Shown: positions 14,467 to 21,078 of the stretch, piece by piece
Position numbering within the stretch: the first letter of the stretch is position 1
Layout of the letters: the number at the start of each line of letters is the position of its first letter
NCBI GenBank assembly: GCA_964362645.1
Contig: CAYIFC010000003.1
Span: 1-30,275 of the forward strand
DNA length: 30,275 bases
DNA from: CAYIFC01 sp964362645
GTDB taxonomy: Bacteria > Patescibacteriota > Minisyncoccia > Phycocordibacterales > JACOZG01
Reading direction: 5' to 3'
Made by a program: the position numbers and the translations under genes
The notes under the pieces: model-generated
The model's database searches: none
Told to the model about the DNA's origin: nothing
Seen by the model: the letters and a program-made list of their open reading frames with translations, nothing else

Positions 14467-14697
14467 ATGCCTGGTTTGAAGCCAGTTTCGTGGCAAGAGT
14501 TTGAAAAATTTCTAACATTTATCGGTTGCACTTTTGTTCGTGAGAAAGGTGACCATAGAGTTTGGAATCGAGTGGGCTTAAAACGACCACTAGTAATCCC
14601 GAAAATTAAAAATATCCCCGTTTTTATCCTCCGCAACAATTTGCGAGTATTAAATATGAAAGTGTCAGAATATTTAGAGATAAGCAGTAATTTGTAA
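14467..14697 (+). CDS. hicA: HicA-like mRNA interferase toxin
   Basis: A 76-residue HicA-type toxin with a double-stranded-RNA-binding-like fold that cleaves mRNA. Visible are LKPVSWQEFEKFLTFIGCTF, the catalytic His in REKGDHRVW, then KRPLVIPKIKNIPVFILRNN and LRVLNMKVSEYLEI. All family landmarks are present, so it is probably active. It starts one base after the hicB stop and is followed after 1 bp by a frameshifted kinase gene, apparently in the same transcript. Confidence 0.88.
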   Translation: MPGLKPVSWQEFEKFLTFIGCTFVREKGDHRVWNRVGLKRPLVIPKIKNIPVFILRNNLRVLNMKVSEYLEISSNL

Positions 14698-14698
14698 G

Positions 14699-15305
14699 AT
14701 GAAAACTGAGGAACTGGCACTAGAGGCTAATAGTAAGATAGAAGTATGGGCGAATAATAAAAATAAATTAGTAATAGCGATTGATGGTTATACGGGCGTC
14801 GGAAAAACCACTCTTTCAGATAATTTGGTTAAATTAAATCCAGAAATAGTTGCGGTTCATTTTGACGATTTCCTACTGCCACACAAAGAAGTTAAGAACG
14901 AAGATTTTGAATTGGGTTATAACGACTACCCAGTAATTGAAAAATTAATTAATACCTTTCGAATTTCGTCTCAACCACATAACACCCGGATCTTTAACCC
15001 TATTTCAGGCGCAGTTGATACCCCAATTACTTACGATTTCTCAAAACAGATTTTAATTATTGATGGTGTGCGAATGTTCCACCCAAAACTATTAGACCAC
15101 TTGTGGGATCGACGAGTTTATCTTGAAGGAGACACTAACGCGATCGATAAACGAAGAATTGAGAGAGAAACAGCGGTGGGGCAACAAGTACTTCCCCGAA
15201 ACTCACCCTGAATCACACTTTCGACAATTGACCACTGCACTTAAAAAATATCGTGAGGAGTTTAAACCAGAACAAAAGGCAGACTTAGTTTTAAAAACAG
15301 ACTGA
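14699..15305 (+). pseudogene. P-loop kinase (uridine-kinase-like), broken by a frameshift
   Basis: Frame 1 (14699-15211) encodes a P-loop NTPase: Walker A GYTGVGKTT (30-38), HFDDFLLP (54-61) and IIDGVRMF (120-127), as in the uridine kinase/phosphoribulokinase-like family. It then passes into a nonsense tail and stops. Frame 2 continues the expected protein (EKQRWGNKYFP... FRQLTTALKKYREEF) to 15305. Adding one GA to the GAGAGAGA run at about 15159-15167 restores RRIEREKQRWGNKYFP in one frame of 202 residues. The substrate is unknown. Either a real slippage mutation or a sequence error. The gene is 1 bp after hicA. Confidence 0.8.
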
Positions 15306-15312
15306 CAAAAAG

Positions 15313-16437
15313 TTATTTATAAATCCGATGAATGAGAGGATTGAGGCGAGTAATGATTTCGTAATTACTGGTGCCGCAAATTTTAGCCATTTCTTCTACC
15401 GGTAAACCGCCGCCAATAATTACTACCTCATCCCCGACTTTTATTTCTGGTGAAGACTCAGCATCAAGAGCAATCATGTCCATGGAAACTCTACCCAAAA
15501 CCGGCAAGCGCTTACCTCTAACCAGCACACTCCCCTTATTTGACAGCGCGCGTGGAAAACCATGCCAGTAACCAATTGGGCAGATCGCCATTCGACCACC
15601 AATCTTGAGTTCACCAGTAAAACCATAACCCACTCCCCCACCATCTTTCGAAACCTTAACTTCACTAATGATTGTCTTCCAAGTTAAAACTGGAGTAAGT
15701 TTAACTTTCTCACCTTCGGGCGATTCGTTAACAGGGCTCGGACGCAAACCATACATACCCAAACCTACGCGCACCATGTCGCCATAGCAGTCAGGATAAC
15801 CAAGCGTACCCTTGGTTGCCCCTAAATGCTTAAGCAATTTTTTGTTTAAAACTTTTTCCAGCTCGCTAGCAACACCGAAGAAATCTTTAATCTGTTTCTG
15901 TGTTTGTGCTCGATAACGCTCTTCATCGGCGGCGGCTAAATGACTAAACACGCCTTCAATATTTATGTTTTTGGGAACTTTCGTTAACATTCCAGATAAT
16001 TCTGCCCACCGTTCGGGCAAAAAGCCTTGGCGATGCATCCCGGTATCTAATTTGAGATGGATTGAAAGCGGTTCGTTAAACTTAAAAACAAGAGCTAAAG
16101 AGTCAAAACTAGAAACTGCTAGGGTAATATTATTTTTAGCAGCAAAAGAGAAATTGGCAGGAGGGGTGTAGCCTAAAACTAAGATCGGCAGAGTAAAGCC
16201 CTCATTGCGTAGCGAGATTGCCTCCACAATCGAATCAACACCAAGCCAATCCACTCCCAGATCAGCCACCACTCGCGAGAAGTCGATTAAGCCATGACCA
16301 TAAGCGTTAGACTTAACCACTGACATCAATTTCGTCTCGGGACCAATTAGCTGACGGAAGGCGCGATAATTATCATCAACGGCACCCTTACTTACCTCAA
16401 TCCATGTCCGCAACTCAATATCGCGATATTTTGGCAT
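15313..16437 (-). CDS. alr: Alanine racemase
   Basis: A 374-residue PLP enzyme interconverting L- and D-alanine for peptidoglycan. The PLP Lys is K42 in VVKSNAYGHG; the second catalytic base Tyr271 lies in VGYGFTGE; KLDTGMHRQGF (129-139), RVGLGMYGLRP (223-233), PIGYWHGFPR and RVSMDM are further active-site blocks. Full length for the family. ATG 16437 follows a TAAGAT -10 box by 7 nt. The gene converges on the hicBA-kinase unit with a 7-bp gap. Confidence 0.97.
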   Translation of the reverse strand: MPKYRDIELRTWIEVSKGAVDDNYRAFRQLIGPETKLMSVVKSNAYGHGLIDFSRVVADLGVDWLGVDSIVEAISLRNEGFTLPILVLGYTPPANFSFAAKNNITLAVSSFDSLALVFKFNEPLSIHLKLDTGMHRQGFLPERWAELSGMLTKVPKNINIEGVFSHLAAADEERYRAQTQKQIKDFFGVASELEKVLNKKLLKHLGATKGTLGYPDCYGDMVRVGLGMYGLRPSPVNESPEGEKVKLTPVLTWKTIISEVKVSKDGGGVGYGFTGELKIGGRMAICPIGYWHGFPRALSNKGSVLVRGKRLPVLGRVSMDMIALDAESSPEIKVGDEVVIIGGGLPVEEMAKICGTSNYEIITRLNPLIHRIYK

Positions 16438-16444
16438 TGGGCCA

Positions 16445-16474
16445 ATCTTAGCACTCCCCTCTCACACATGGCAA
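16445..16474 (-). promoter_or_regulatory. Promoter of alr
   Basis: Minus strand: TTGCCA (16474-16469), 18 bp, TAAGAT (16450-16445) with an extended TGC. ATG follows 7 nt later, so the message is nearly leaderless. Confidence 0.65.
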
Positions 16475-16609
16475 AAAGAAGTCAAAAATAGTGGAGCACT
16501 AAAATCAATAAACCTAGATGAAACGACCTCAACTTCTGCTACCCCTTTCATTAAAGACCGAACACGACCCCAAATATGCCAGATTACAAATGACAATCTG
16601 GTGAATGAG

Positions 16610-17479
16610 CTAGAGACCAAGAAACAACCCCTCGATCCGTGCTCTATTGGCCAAAGCCCACTTAATACGGTTCCAGCGCTTGAAATTATCTCCATACTGA
16701 ATATACATACACATCCAAAATAGGCCCGCATAGTAAATCCCTTCTTTTTCTTCGCGCGACATTCCTCGCCCCGTGAAATAAGATTGGTAATAAGCCTTTG
16801 CGTTTTCTTCCATAACCTCCAAGTCTTCCGTTACAAAGTCATTAAGCAACGGTACTCCGAGATCTAATACTGTCGGACCAATTCCAACTTCGTCCCAATC
16901 AATAATAAAAAGTTGGCCGTCTGGACTTTCTATAAAATTGCCGCTAGATAAATCCGTATGGATCAAAGTCTTAGGATATTTTTCAAAATTCGGCAGAGTT
17001 CCCAAAATAGCAACGTATTCATTTTTGTAAGATTGTTTTTCGGCATTTTTTATCAGATCAGGAATAACGTCAGCTGGTTTCAGGTCAGTTCCAAAAGGAA
17101 AGTTTTTTATTGAATGCAGCTTGGCGGTTATTCCTCCAATCTTAGAGTAAGTTTCGGGAGTTGGCTGTGGGCGATCCCCTTCAATAAATGCCAGAAGATA
17201 AATTAATTTATCTTCGACCACGACAAGTTTTTTATTATCTTTAGCTTTCAATAGTGTAGTTATGTGTTCGAAACCTTGGTCGCGGAGAAAATCATACGCA
17301 CCTAAGTCCCGGTCAAGGTTCTCGGCTGTTTTCCAAGAGCCGGCAATTTTGTAAGTAAATTTTCCTTCTCTGGCCACCACAATACCAACCATTCCACCCA
17401 TCCCCTGCTCAGGGATTGAATGTATTTCAACCTCCGTAAGTGGCCAGTTGTTCTCAATTAATTCTTTAGTGACTTGCAT
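16610..17479 (-). CDS. APH/choline-kinase-like phosphotransferase
   Basis: A 289-residue protein of the aminoglycoside phosphotransferase/choline kinase fold. The catalytic loop is HTDLSSGN (174-181), the metal-binding motif is IIDWDE (192-197), and the N-terminal lobe has KFTYKIAG with the probable ATP-binding Lys. The substrate cannot be read from sequence; antibiotic resistance should not be assumed, since many such kinases act on sugars, choline or unknown small molecules. It begins 18 bp after the tRNA-Gly(UCC) gene on the same strand and is perhaps co-transcribed with it. The 172-bp gap to alr shows nothing but the alr promoter. Confidence 0.85.
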   Translation of the reverse strand: MQVTKELIENNWPLTEVEIHSIPEQGMGGMVGIVVAREGKFTYKIAGSWKTAENLDRDLGAYDFLRDQGFEHITTLLKAKDNKKLVVVEDKLIYLLAFIEGDRPQPTPETYSKIGGITAKLHSIKNFPFGTDLKPADVIPDLIKNAEKQSYKNEYVAILGTLPNFEKYPKTLIHTDLSSGNFIESPDGQLFIIDWDEVGIGPTVLDLGVPLLNDFVTEDLEVMEENAKAYYQSYFTGRGMSREEKEGIYYAGLFWMCMYIQYGDNFKRWNRIKWALANRARIEGLFLGL

Positions 17480-17496
17480 CGGAGATTATTAATTTG

Positions 17497-17567
17497 TGCG
17501 GACAGCGGGAATCGAACCCGCATCCCCTGCTTGGAAGGCAGAAGTTCTACCATTAAACTATGTCCGC
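17497..17567 (-). tRNA. tRNA-Gly(UCC)
   Basis: Acceptor GCGGACA pairs with TGTCCGC; anticodon loop CTTCCAA gives UCC; T-arm GCGGG-TTCGATT-CCCGC. Discriminator A, no encoded CCA. The first 15 nt also encode the last codons and the TAA of the GIY-YIG gene. Confidence 0.96.
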
Positions 17568-17801
17568 AATGAGAGACCTTAAAAACTCTTTCCCAATTCC
17601 AGATTTTAAGTATTTTTCTCTTTTTCTTGCAATCTTATAGTCAGGATACTCTTCTTTATGTAAAACAACAAAGCTTTTGAACTTCCTCGTATAAAAACTC
17701 TGCCCCCTCTTATGTTCGCTAAGTCTCCGTTCAAAATCATTGGTCATGCCAACGTAAATCTCATTCAATATCTTGTCATACAGAGAATAAACAGTGATCA
17801 T
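17553..17801 (-). CDS. GIY-YIG endonuclease-like protein
   Basis: An 82-residue single-domain GIY-YIG protein: VYSL (GIY-equivalent, 4-7), YVGMTNDFERRLSEHKRG (16-33) with the conserved Arg, and the catalytic Glu in KREKYLKSG (E62). Small stand-alone proteins of this family (UvrC N-terminal-like, UPF0213 type) are nucleases of unclear role. The last 15 nt, including the stop TAA, are the 5' end of tRNA-Gly(UCC), the sequence GCGGACATAGTTTAA reading A-D-I-V-stop. Upstream lies half of another tRNA. No Shine-Dalgarno. Confidence 0.9.
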   Translation of the reverse strand: MITVYSLYDKILNEIYVGMTNDFERRLSEHKRGQSFYTRKFKSFVVLHKEEYPDYKIARKREKYLKSGIGKEFLRSLIADIV

Positions 17802-17819
17802 CTTTTGTTTGGAAACCTG

Positions 17820-17835
17820 CCTGTCGGCAGACAGG
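17820..17835. repeat. CCTGTC-GGCA-GACAGG palindrome
   Basis: Perfect 6-bp arms around GGCA, lying at the break point of the half tRNA, where its anticodon loop should be. Similar in kind to the imperfect GCCTG...CAGGC element inside yraN. Confidence 0.6.
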
Positions 17836-17865
17836 ACTGGAGTTATACCATTTAACTAATCCCGC
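17834..17865 (-). pseudogene. Half tRNA (5' part, tRNA-Gly-like)
   Basis: The minus strand reads GCGGGAT-TA-GTTAAATGGTATAACT-CCAG, close to the first 28 nt of the intact tRNA-Gly genes here (acceptor strand, D-arm, start of the anticodon stem). It then runs into a palindrome, and no matching 3' half (ATCCCGC) occurs downstream. It lies just before the GIY-YIG gene, so the order is half tRNA, endonuclease, whole tRNA. Confidence 0.7.
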
Positions 17866-17883
17866 AAAACAAACCCATCCTAA

Positions 17884-17933
17884 CAAAAAAATAACCCGTG
17901 GAACAATGTCGCCAGACAAAGTAGTTCCACGGG
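17884..17933 (-). terminator. Intrinsic terminator of the 33-residue gene
   Basis: Minus strand CCCGTGGAAC (17933-17924), 19-nt loop, GTTCCACGGG (17904-17895), then TTATTTTTTT. A perfect 10-bp stem. Confidence 0.85.
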
Positions 17934-17955
17934 CGCATGGGTCGAAAAAGGCCTC

Positions 17956-18057
17956 CTATTTAACATCGAACAGCCAAACCAAGAAAGCGATAGCGCCCAA
18001 AAAGACAAAAAACTTGATGAACAACTCGCGCTCCCTAACCCACATATTTTCTGGCAT
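17956..18057 (-). CDS. 33-residue membrane microprotein
   Basis: MPENMWVRERELFIKFF then VFLGAIAFLVWLFDVK and TAG. One membrane helix (about residues 13-30) with a charged N-terminus. The start is supported by an ideal Shine-Dalgarno AAAGGAGGTGTG immediately before ATG 18057, and a strong terminator follows 22 bp after the stop, so it is a complete small transcription unit. It is too short for ordinary gene finding. No family can be named. Strong ribosome sites are rare in this window and are found only on a few small minus-strand genes. Confidence 0.7.
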   Translation of the reverse strand: MPENMWVRERELFIKFFVFLGAIAFLVWLFDVK

Positions 18058-18137
18058 CACACCTCCTTTCTTACACTCCTAGGATTCTGTGTAAATTAAT
18101 AGCACAAATAGTGCTTTTTCGCTATGATGCTTTCTTA

Positions 18138-18208
18138 CGGGCTGTAGTATACCGGTAGTACGCATGCATGGGGTGCATGTAGACCGGGTTCAATTCCCGG
18201 CAGCCCGA
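18138..18208 (+). tRNA. tRNA-Pro(GGG)
   Basis: Acceptor CGGGCTG pairs with CAGCCCG; anticodon stem CATGC/GCATG with loop ATGGGGT gives GGG; T-arm CCGGG-TTCAATT-CCCGG. Discriminator A, no encoded CCA. A TATGAT at 18123-18128 may be its -10 box. The only plus-strand tRNA here. Confidence 0.95.
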
Positions 18209-18241
18209 AAACAAAAAGAGGGCCCGCTCGAAAGCAGGCCC
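18208..18241 (-). terminator. Intrinsic terminator of the 60-residue gene
   Basis: Minus strand GGGCCTGCT, loop TTCG, AGCGGGCCC (one mismatch) followed by TCTTTTTGTTTT. It lies between the gene at 18256 and tRNA-Pro(GGG) on the other strand. Confidence 0.8.
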
Positions 18242-18255
18242 AATCGTGGATAACT

Positions 18256-18438
18256 TTAGCTCTCATCGAGCCTTGAAAGGATTGTCCCGAAAAACAGTTG
18301 CTGACGCAACCGGTGATCAGATGCAGTAAGTCGTTGACAGCCGGGGTTGGCCGGCAAATGATGAACCACGGGATCGTGACGACCGAAAGAATAGCGGACG
18401 ATAAAACAAACAGCCAAATTTGCGATCAGACATTCCAT
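18256..18438 (-). CDS. 60-residue unknown small protein
   Basis: MECLIANLAVCFIVRYSFGR is followed by a polar, basic part ending FGTILSRLDES. The N-terminal 17 residues are hydrophobic enough for a signal or membrane segment. ATG 18438 is chosen over an in-frame ATG 18 bp upstream because AAGGAG sits 6 nt before it; the longer start would overlap this site. A strong terminator follows 14 bp after the stop. No family is recognised. Belongs with the other small minus-strand genes that have Shine-Dalgarno sites. Confidence 0.55.
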   Translation of the reverse strand: MECLIANLAVCFIVRYSFGRHDPVVHHLPANPGCQRLTASDHRLRQQLFFGTILSRLDES

Positions 18439-18552
18439 CTTCGACTCCTTCCACATAGAACAAAGACCAAAACCAAACTGACGTGACCCCTAGTCTAACA
18501 AGCCTTTATTCCGCTATCAACCTCATGAAGTTGATAACAAAAAAATCTATTT

Positions 18553-18625
18553 TCGGGGCACTGGGATTCGAACCCAGAGTCGCTCGCTCCCAAAGCGAGA
18601 ATGTTAGCCGTTACACTATGCCCCG
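18553..18625 (-). tRNA. tRNA-Pro(UGG)
   Basis: Acceptor CGGGGCA pairs with TGCCCCG; anticodon stem CTCGC/GCGAG with loop TTTGGGA gives UGG; T-arm CTGGG-TTCGAAT-CCCAG. Discriminator A, no encoded CCA. Its first 10 nt are also the end of a reverse-transcriptase remnant. Confidence 0.95.
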
Positions 18626-18853
18626 TCGCCCACAGAATAACATCTTCTAACCAGCGGTGATAACTTGTGAGCATTTCCATGCCCGAGTAACCCCAAATAA
18701 GACTGCCTGACTTCCTCTCTTTTATCAAGGCGTAACTTCTTAAGCATCCGTCTTTTCGTACTGGTCCGCAACACGCGATAATAGGGAAAATGATCCAGCC
18801 CAGAAAATCAACGCCCGAGGCCACAGTTTTTGTGTGATAGGGGTGCACCACAC
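18616..18853 (-). pseudogene. C-terminal remnant of a reverse transcriptase
   Basis: Two minus-strand frames join to give HPYHTKTVASGVDFLGWI-IFP, then YYRVLRTSTKRRMLKKL and SYLGLLGHGNAHKLSPLVRR. The GVDFLGW...FP...RVLRTxTKRRM pattern is typical of the C-terminal part of retron/DGR/group-II-intron-like reverse transcriptases. The YxDD core and all upstream parts are missing. A one-base shift near 18784 (CCC run) breaks the frame. The remnant begins just behind the stop of the 214-residue gene and ends with TAG at 18616-18618, inside the tRNA-Pro(UGG) 5' end. A 146-residue frame over this interval is only partly real. Confidence 0.75.
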
Positions 18854-18855
18854 CA

Positions 18856-19500
18856 TTAATCATCATCATTTTCTTCACGCTCGTTTTCGCGTTCAAGATA
18901 ATTTTCTTGTTTCGTACTACTTTGTGGTTGGACAAAAATATTAGTTTGTGGTTTGGGAGAGGGTGATGGCACTAATACTGGCACGGGCGCTAGTATCGGA
19001 GTAGCTCCGTTCCTTACTTCTATCACTTTGGCCGGTTCTAATATTACAAAATCTTGGAAGGGGGTGTCGCTGTAATGATCAATTTCAGTGGCGATCCGGT
19101 AAACACCGGGTTTGTTAAAAAGGTTAGGCCAATCTTCAAAGTTGTAACTCCGTTTATCCCCACTCGATATTTCGACATTTCGTTCTTCGGTATAGCATTC
19201 AGCGTCTGTTTTTGCCTCGTCATGTAACTGCACCCAAATTTTGTTTTTCCATTCATAAACGTTAAGAGGCTCTTGGGGGCAATTATTGATAACGAAGATT
19301 GAAACGGGAAAATCATTAGTAACGGTAAATTCAACCGTTTCGCCAAGTTGATAGTTAGTTTTACTAACGGTGAGCTCAACTTTGCCAGATGGCAAGCGAT
19401 ACTCGTTATTTTTATTGTAAACACTAAAGGCCCAAGCCGTTGCTCCACCGATAATTAGAAGATAGAGAATGATCCACGGCAAAAATATTTTCTTTTTCAT
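18856..19500 (-). CDS. Membrane-anchored extracellular protein of the electron-transfer operon
   Basis: A 214-residue protein with an N-terminal anchor (residues 5-25, IFLPWIILYLLIIGGATAWAF). An Ig-like/intracellular-proteinase-inhibitor-like beta domain follows (about 38-150: LTVSKTNYQLGETVEFTVTN ... GVYRIATEIDHYS), with two or three Cys. The tail is Pro/Ser-rich and ends in a very acidic EREENDDD run. Its start overlaps the stop of the ferric-reductase-like gene by 4 bp, so it is the last gene of a four-gene operon. No FMN-binding domain or flavin-attachment motif of the (S/T)GA(S/T) type is present. Role unknown; probably outside the membrane. Confidence 0.75.
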   Translation of the reverse strand: MKKKIFLPWIILYLLIIGGATAWAFSVYNKNNEYRLPSGKVELTVSKTNYQLGETVEFTVTNDFPVSIFVINNCPQEPLNVYEWKNKIWVQLHDEAKTDAECYTEERNVEISSGDKRSYNFEDWPNLFNKPGVYRIATEIDHYSDTPFQDFVILEPAKVIEVRNGATPILAPVPVLVPSPSPKPQTNIFVQPQSSTKQENYLERENEREENDDD

Positions 19501-20174
19501 ATAGTTTTCGCGCGCCGAAGCCTAACCAAACTTGCCCAAAGCAACAATACCGCCAAAGCAATCCACGACCAGCGAAGTACCCCTTGGGCTAAATCGGTTC
19601 CTAGATAAAGAGAGTGGATAAAAACTAAAAACATCGCCAGATAACTAAAAATATGGATCACCTTCCAAGTTCTAGGTTTCTTCTCCAGCCAAACGAGCGA
19701 GGTAAGAATAATAAGACTGATCAGATAAAGAGCAATAATTCCAAACGCCACATACATTGGTTGGTAACCTGATTTAAATGGGATAAGTAAATCAGATAAA
19801 TTAAACGGCACGAAAGTGTCGAAATAGAGTGATCCCACATGGAGCACGACCATAACCGCCAAAGCAATCCCCAAGGCGCGATGAGTGGCCCAGGCGGTGA
19901 TAGGTTCTAAAAACTTATAAGTAGTCCCGGTAACAAATCCAATACCAGAAAGCATTAGGACCACCATTAGGGCCGCGGCAATAAGTCCTGAAGCCCGAGC
20001 GAGATACCACGGCCAAGAAGACTCGGCTTTGTGTAATAATTCTTGCGCGATTGTCGGTTGAGTCTCCACAATAATCCCGTTACTTTGTTGGGCCGAGACG
20101 TGCGGAACAAAGGAGAGGACCAAAAATATTGCGGTGGCAATAATGATAAATTTTTCTCGTTTTTGTTTATTCAT
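19497..20174 (-). CDS. Ferric-reductase-like transmembrane heme protein
   Basis: A 225-residue membrane protein from ATG 20174, which overlaps the apbE stop by 8 bp; a longer frame to 20243 is rejected because it only reads through apbE. A signal peptide or first helix (9-28, ending SAQQ) is followed by about six membrane helices. Two His pairs at heme-ligand spacing, H98/H112 (THRALGIALAVMVVLH) and H174/H187 (HIFSYLAMFLVFIH), fit two stacked hemes as in ferric reductase/YedZ (MsrQ)-like proteins. It probably passes electrons across the membrane from the FNR-like partner encoded upstream. Confidence 0.85.
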   Translation of the reverse strand: MNKQKREKFIIIATAIFLVLSFVPHVSAQQSNGIIVETQPTIAQELLHKAESSWPWYLARASGLIAAALMVVLMLSGIGFVTGTTYKFLEPITAWATHRALGIALAVMVVLHVGSLYFDTFVPFNLSDLLIPFKSGYQPMYVAFGIIALYLISLIILTSLVWLEKKPRTWKVIHIFSYLAMFLVFIHSLYLGTDLAQGVLRWSWIALAVLLLWASLVRLRRAKTI

Positions 20175-21078
20175 GATTTTGGAAAAAACCAGCGCCGAGC
20201 AAAAAGGCACGGCCATTTTCTTCTTGCAGTAAAACTCCGTCAATTATTGCTTTGGTATGAAGTTGTACCGCCAAATCTTCCCCCGCGATAAGAATGCAAG
20301 AGGCTAGAACGTCGGCCGCTGTGGCATCCTTAGCTACAACCGTACAGATTGCTGGGGATGTTACAGAGGTTCCTGTGGCTGGATCAATAAGGTGTTGTTG
20401 TTTACGACGAGATTTTTCGCGCGTTGCGCCGGAAGTCGCAATTCCCCAAATTTGCTTAGTGTTGGTGTAGAAAAATTGTGGCTCGCTATCTTTTTGAGGT
20501 GATTCGATATCAATTTTCCACGAGTCTGCCCCGTCCAGACCGCCGACTCTAATGTCACCACCAAGCGACAAGCAATAATCCGGAAGATTGTTTTCTAGCA
20601 AATCAGCTAATTTGTCGGCCAAGAATCCTTTGCCGATTCCTCCCAGATCTAACGCGGTGTCGGGTGGTACTTGAGCCCACCCGTCGCCAATTTCTAAAAG
20701 CTTCCAGTCCACAAGTTCCCGGCCAGAATAATCGGGGCCAAACACCAGGCTCGTCATGGAGTGAACGTAGCCTGATTTTTGGAGCGCGGGGAGAACAAAG
20801 GGATTAAATAGCCCTTCGGTAGTTTGTGAAAAATCTTTAGCTCTTTTTAAAATAAGTTCAAAAGTTTTTGAAATTGGCACCCGTTCGCCGGCCTTATTGT
20901 TAAACCGACTTAACTTGCTGTCGTTCTTAAATCGGCTAAAATCTTTTTCAAACTCACTAATTTCGTCCCATAATTTAACAAACCAGCTGTTGGCCAGATT
21001 AGGATCAGAGGTTGAAAGCCTCAACTCAACGTTGCTTCCGAGGGCATCAGCACTTTGCAGGTAGGTTTTTTTAATCAT
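20167..21078 (-). CDS. apbE: ApbE-like FAD:protein FMN transferase
   Basis: A 303-residue ApbE-family protein, which attaches FMN covalently to Thr/Ser in extracytoplasmic redox proteins using FAD. Motifs: GLFNPFVLPAL (89-99), LDLGGIGKGF (143-152), SLGGDIRVGG (171-180), ATSGATR (214-220), HLIDPATG (229-236) and DATAADVLAS (251-260). No signal peptide is obvious (MIKKTYLQSADALGSNVEL), so it may act in the cytoplasm or use an unusual export route. The start overlaps the FNR-like gene by 4 bp (ATGA) and the end overlaps the ferric-reductase-like gene. Its flavinylation target is not evident in the window. Confidence 0.92.
   Translation of the reverse strand: MIKKTYLQSADALGSNVELRLSTSDPNLANSWFVKLWDEISEFEKDFSRFKNDSKLSRFNNKAGERVPISKTFELILKRAKDFSQTTEGLFNPFVLPALQKSGYVHSMTSLVFGPDYSGRELVDWKLLEIGDGWAQVPPDTALDLGGIGKGFLADKLADLLENNLPDYCLSLGGDIRVGGLDGADSWKIDIESPQKDSEPQFFYTNTKQIWGIATSGATREKSRRKQQHLIDPATGTSVTSPAICTVVAKDATAADVLASCILIAGEDLAVQLHTKAIIDGVLLQEENGRAFLLGAGFFQNHE

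Noticed and set aside
16462..16731. 89-residue minus-strand frame before alr
   Set aside because: It overlaps the 3' end of the APH-like gene in another frame and has no recognisable features; treated as a shadow.
16610..17479. Aminoglycoside resistance gene
   Set aside because: The fold is APH-like, but substrate cannot be deduced and there is no resistance-gene context.
18495..18935. 146-residue minus-strand reading frame
   Set aside because: It crosses tRNA-Pro(UGG), overlaps the end of the 214-residue gene, and only its middle is protein-like; it is one frame of the frameshifted RT remnant.
18856..19500. Flavinylation target of ApbE in the 214-residue protein
   Set aside because: A RNGATP stretch looks superficially like an (S/T)GA(S/T) acceptor but lacks the Ser/Thr and the FMN-bind domain around it.
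18616..19500. Active diversity-generating retroelement with template and variable repeats
   Set aside because: Only an RT C-terminal fragment is present; I saw no pair of near-identical repeats differing at A positions nearby.
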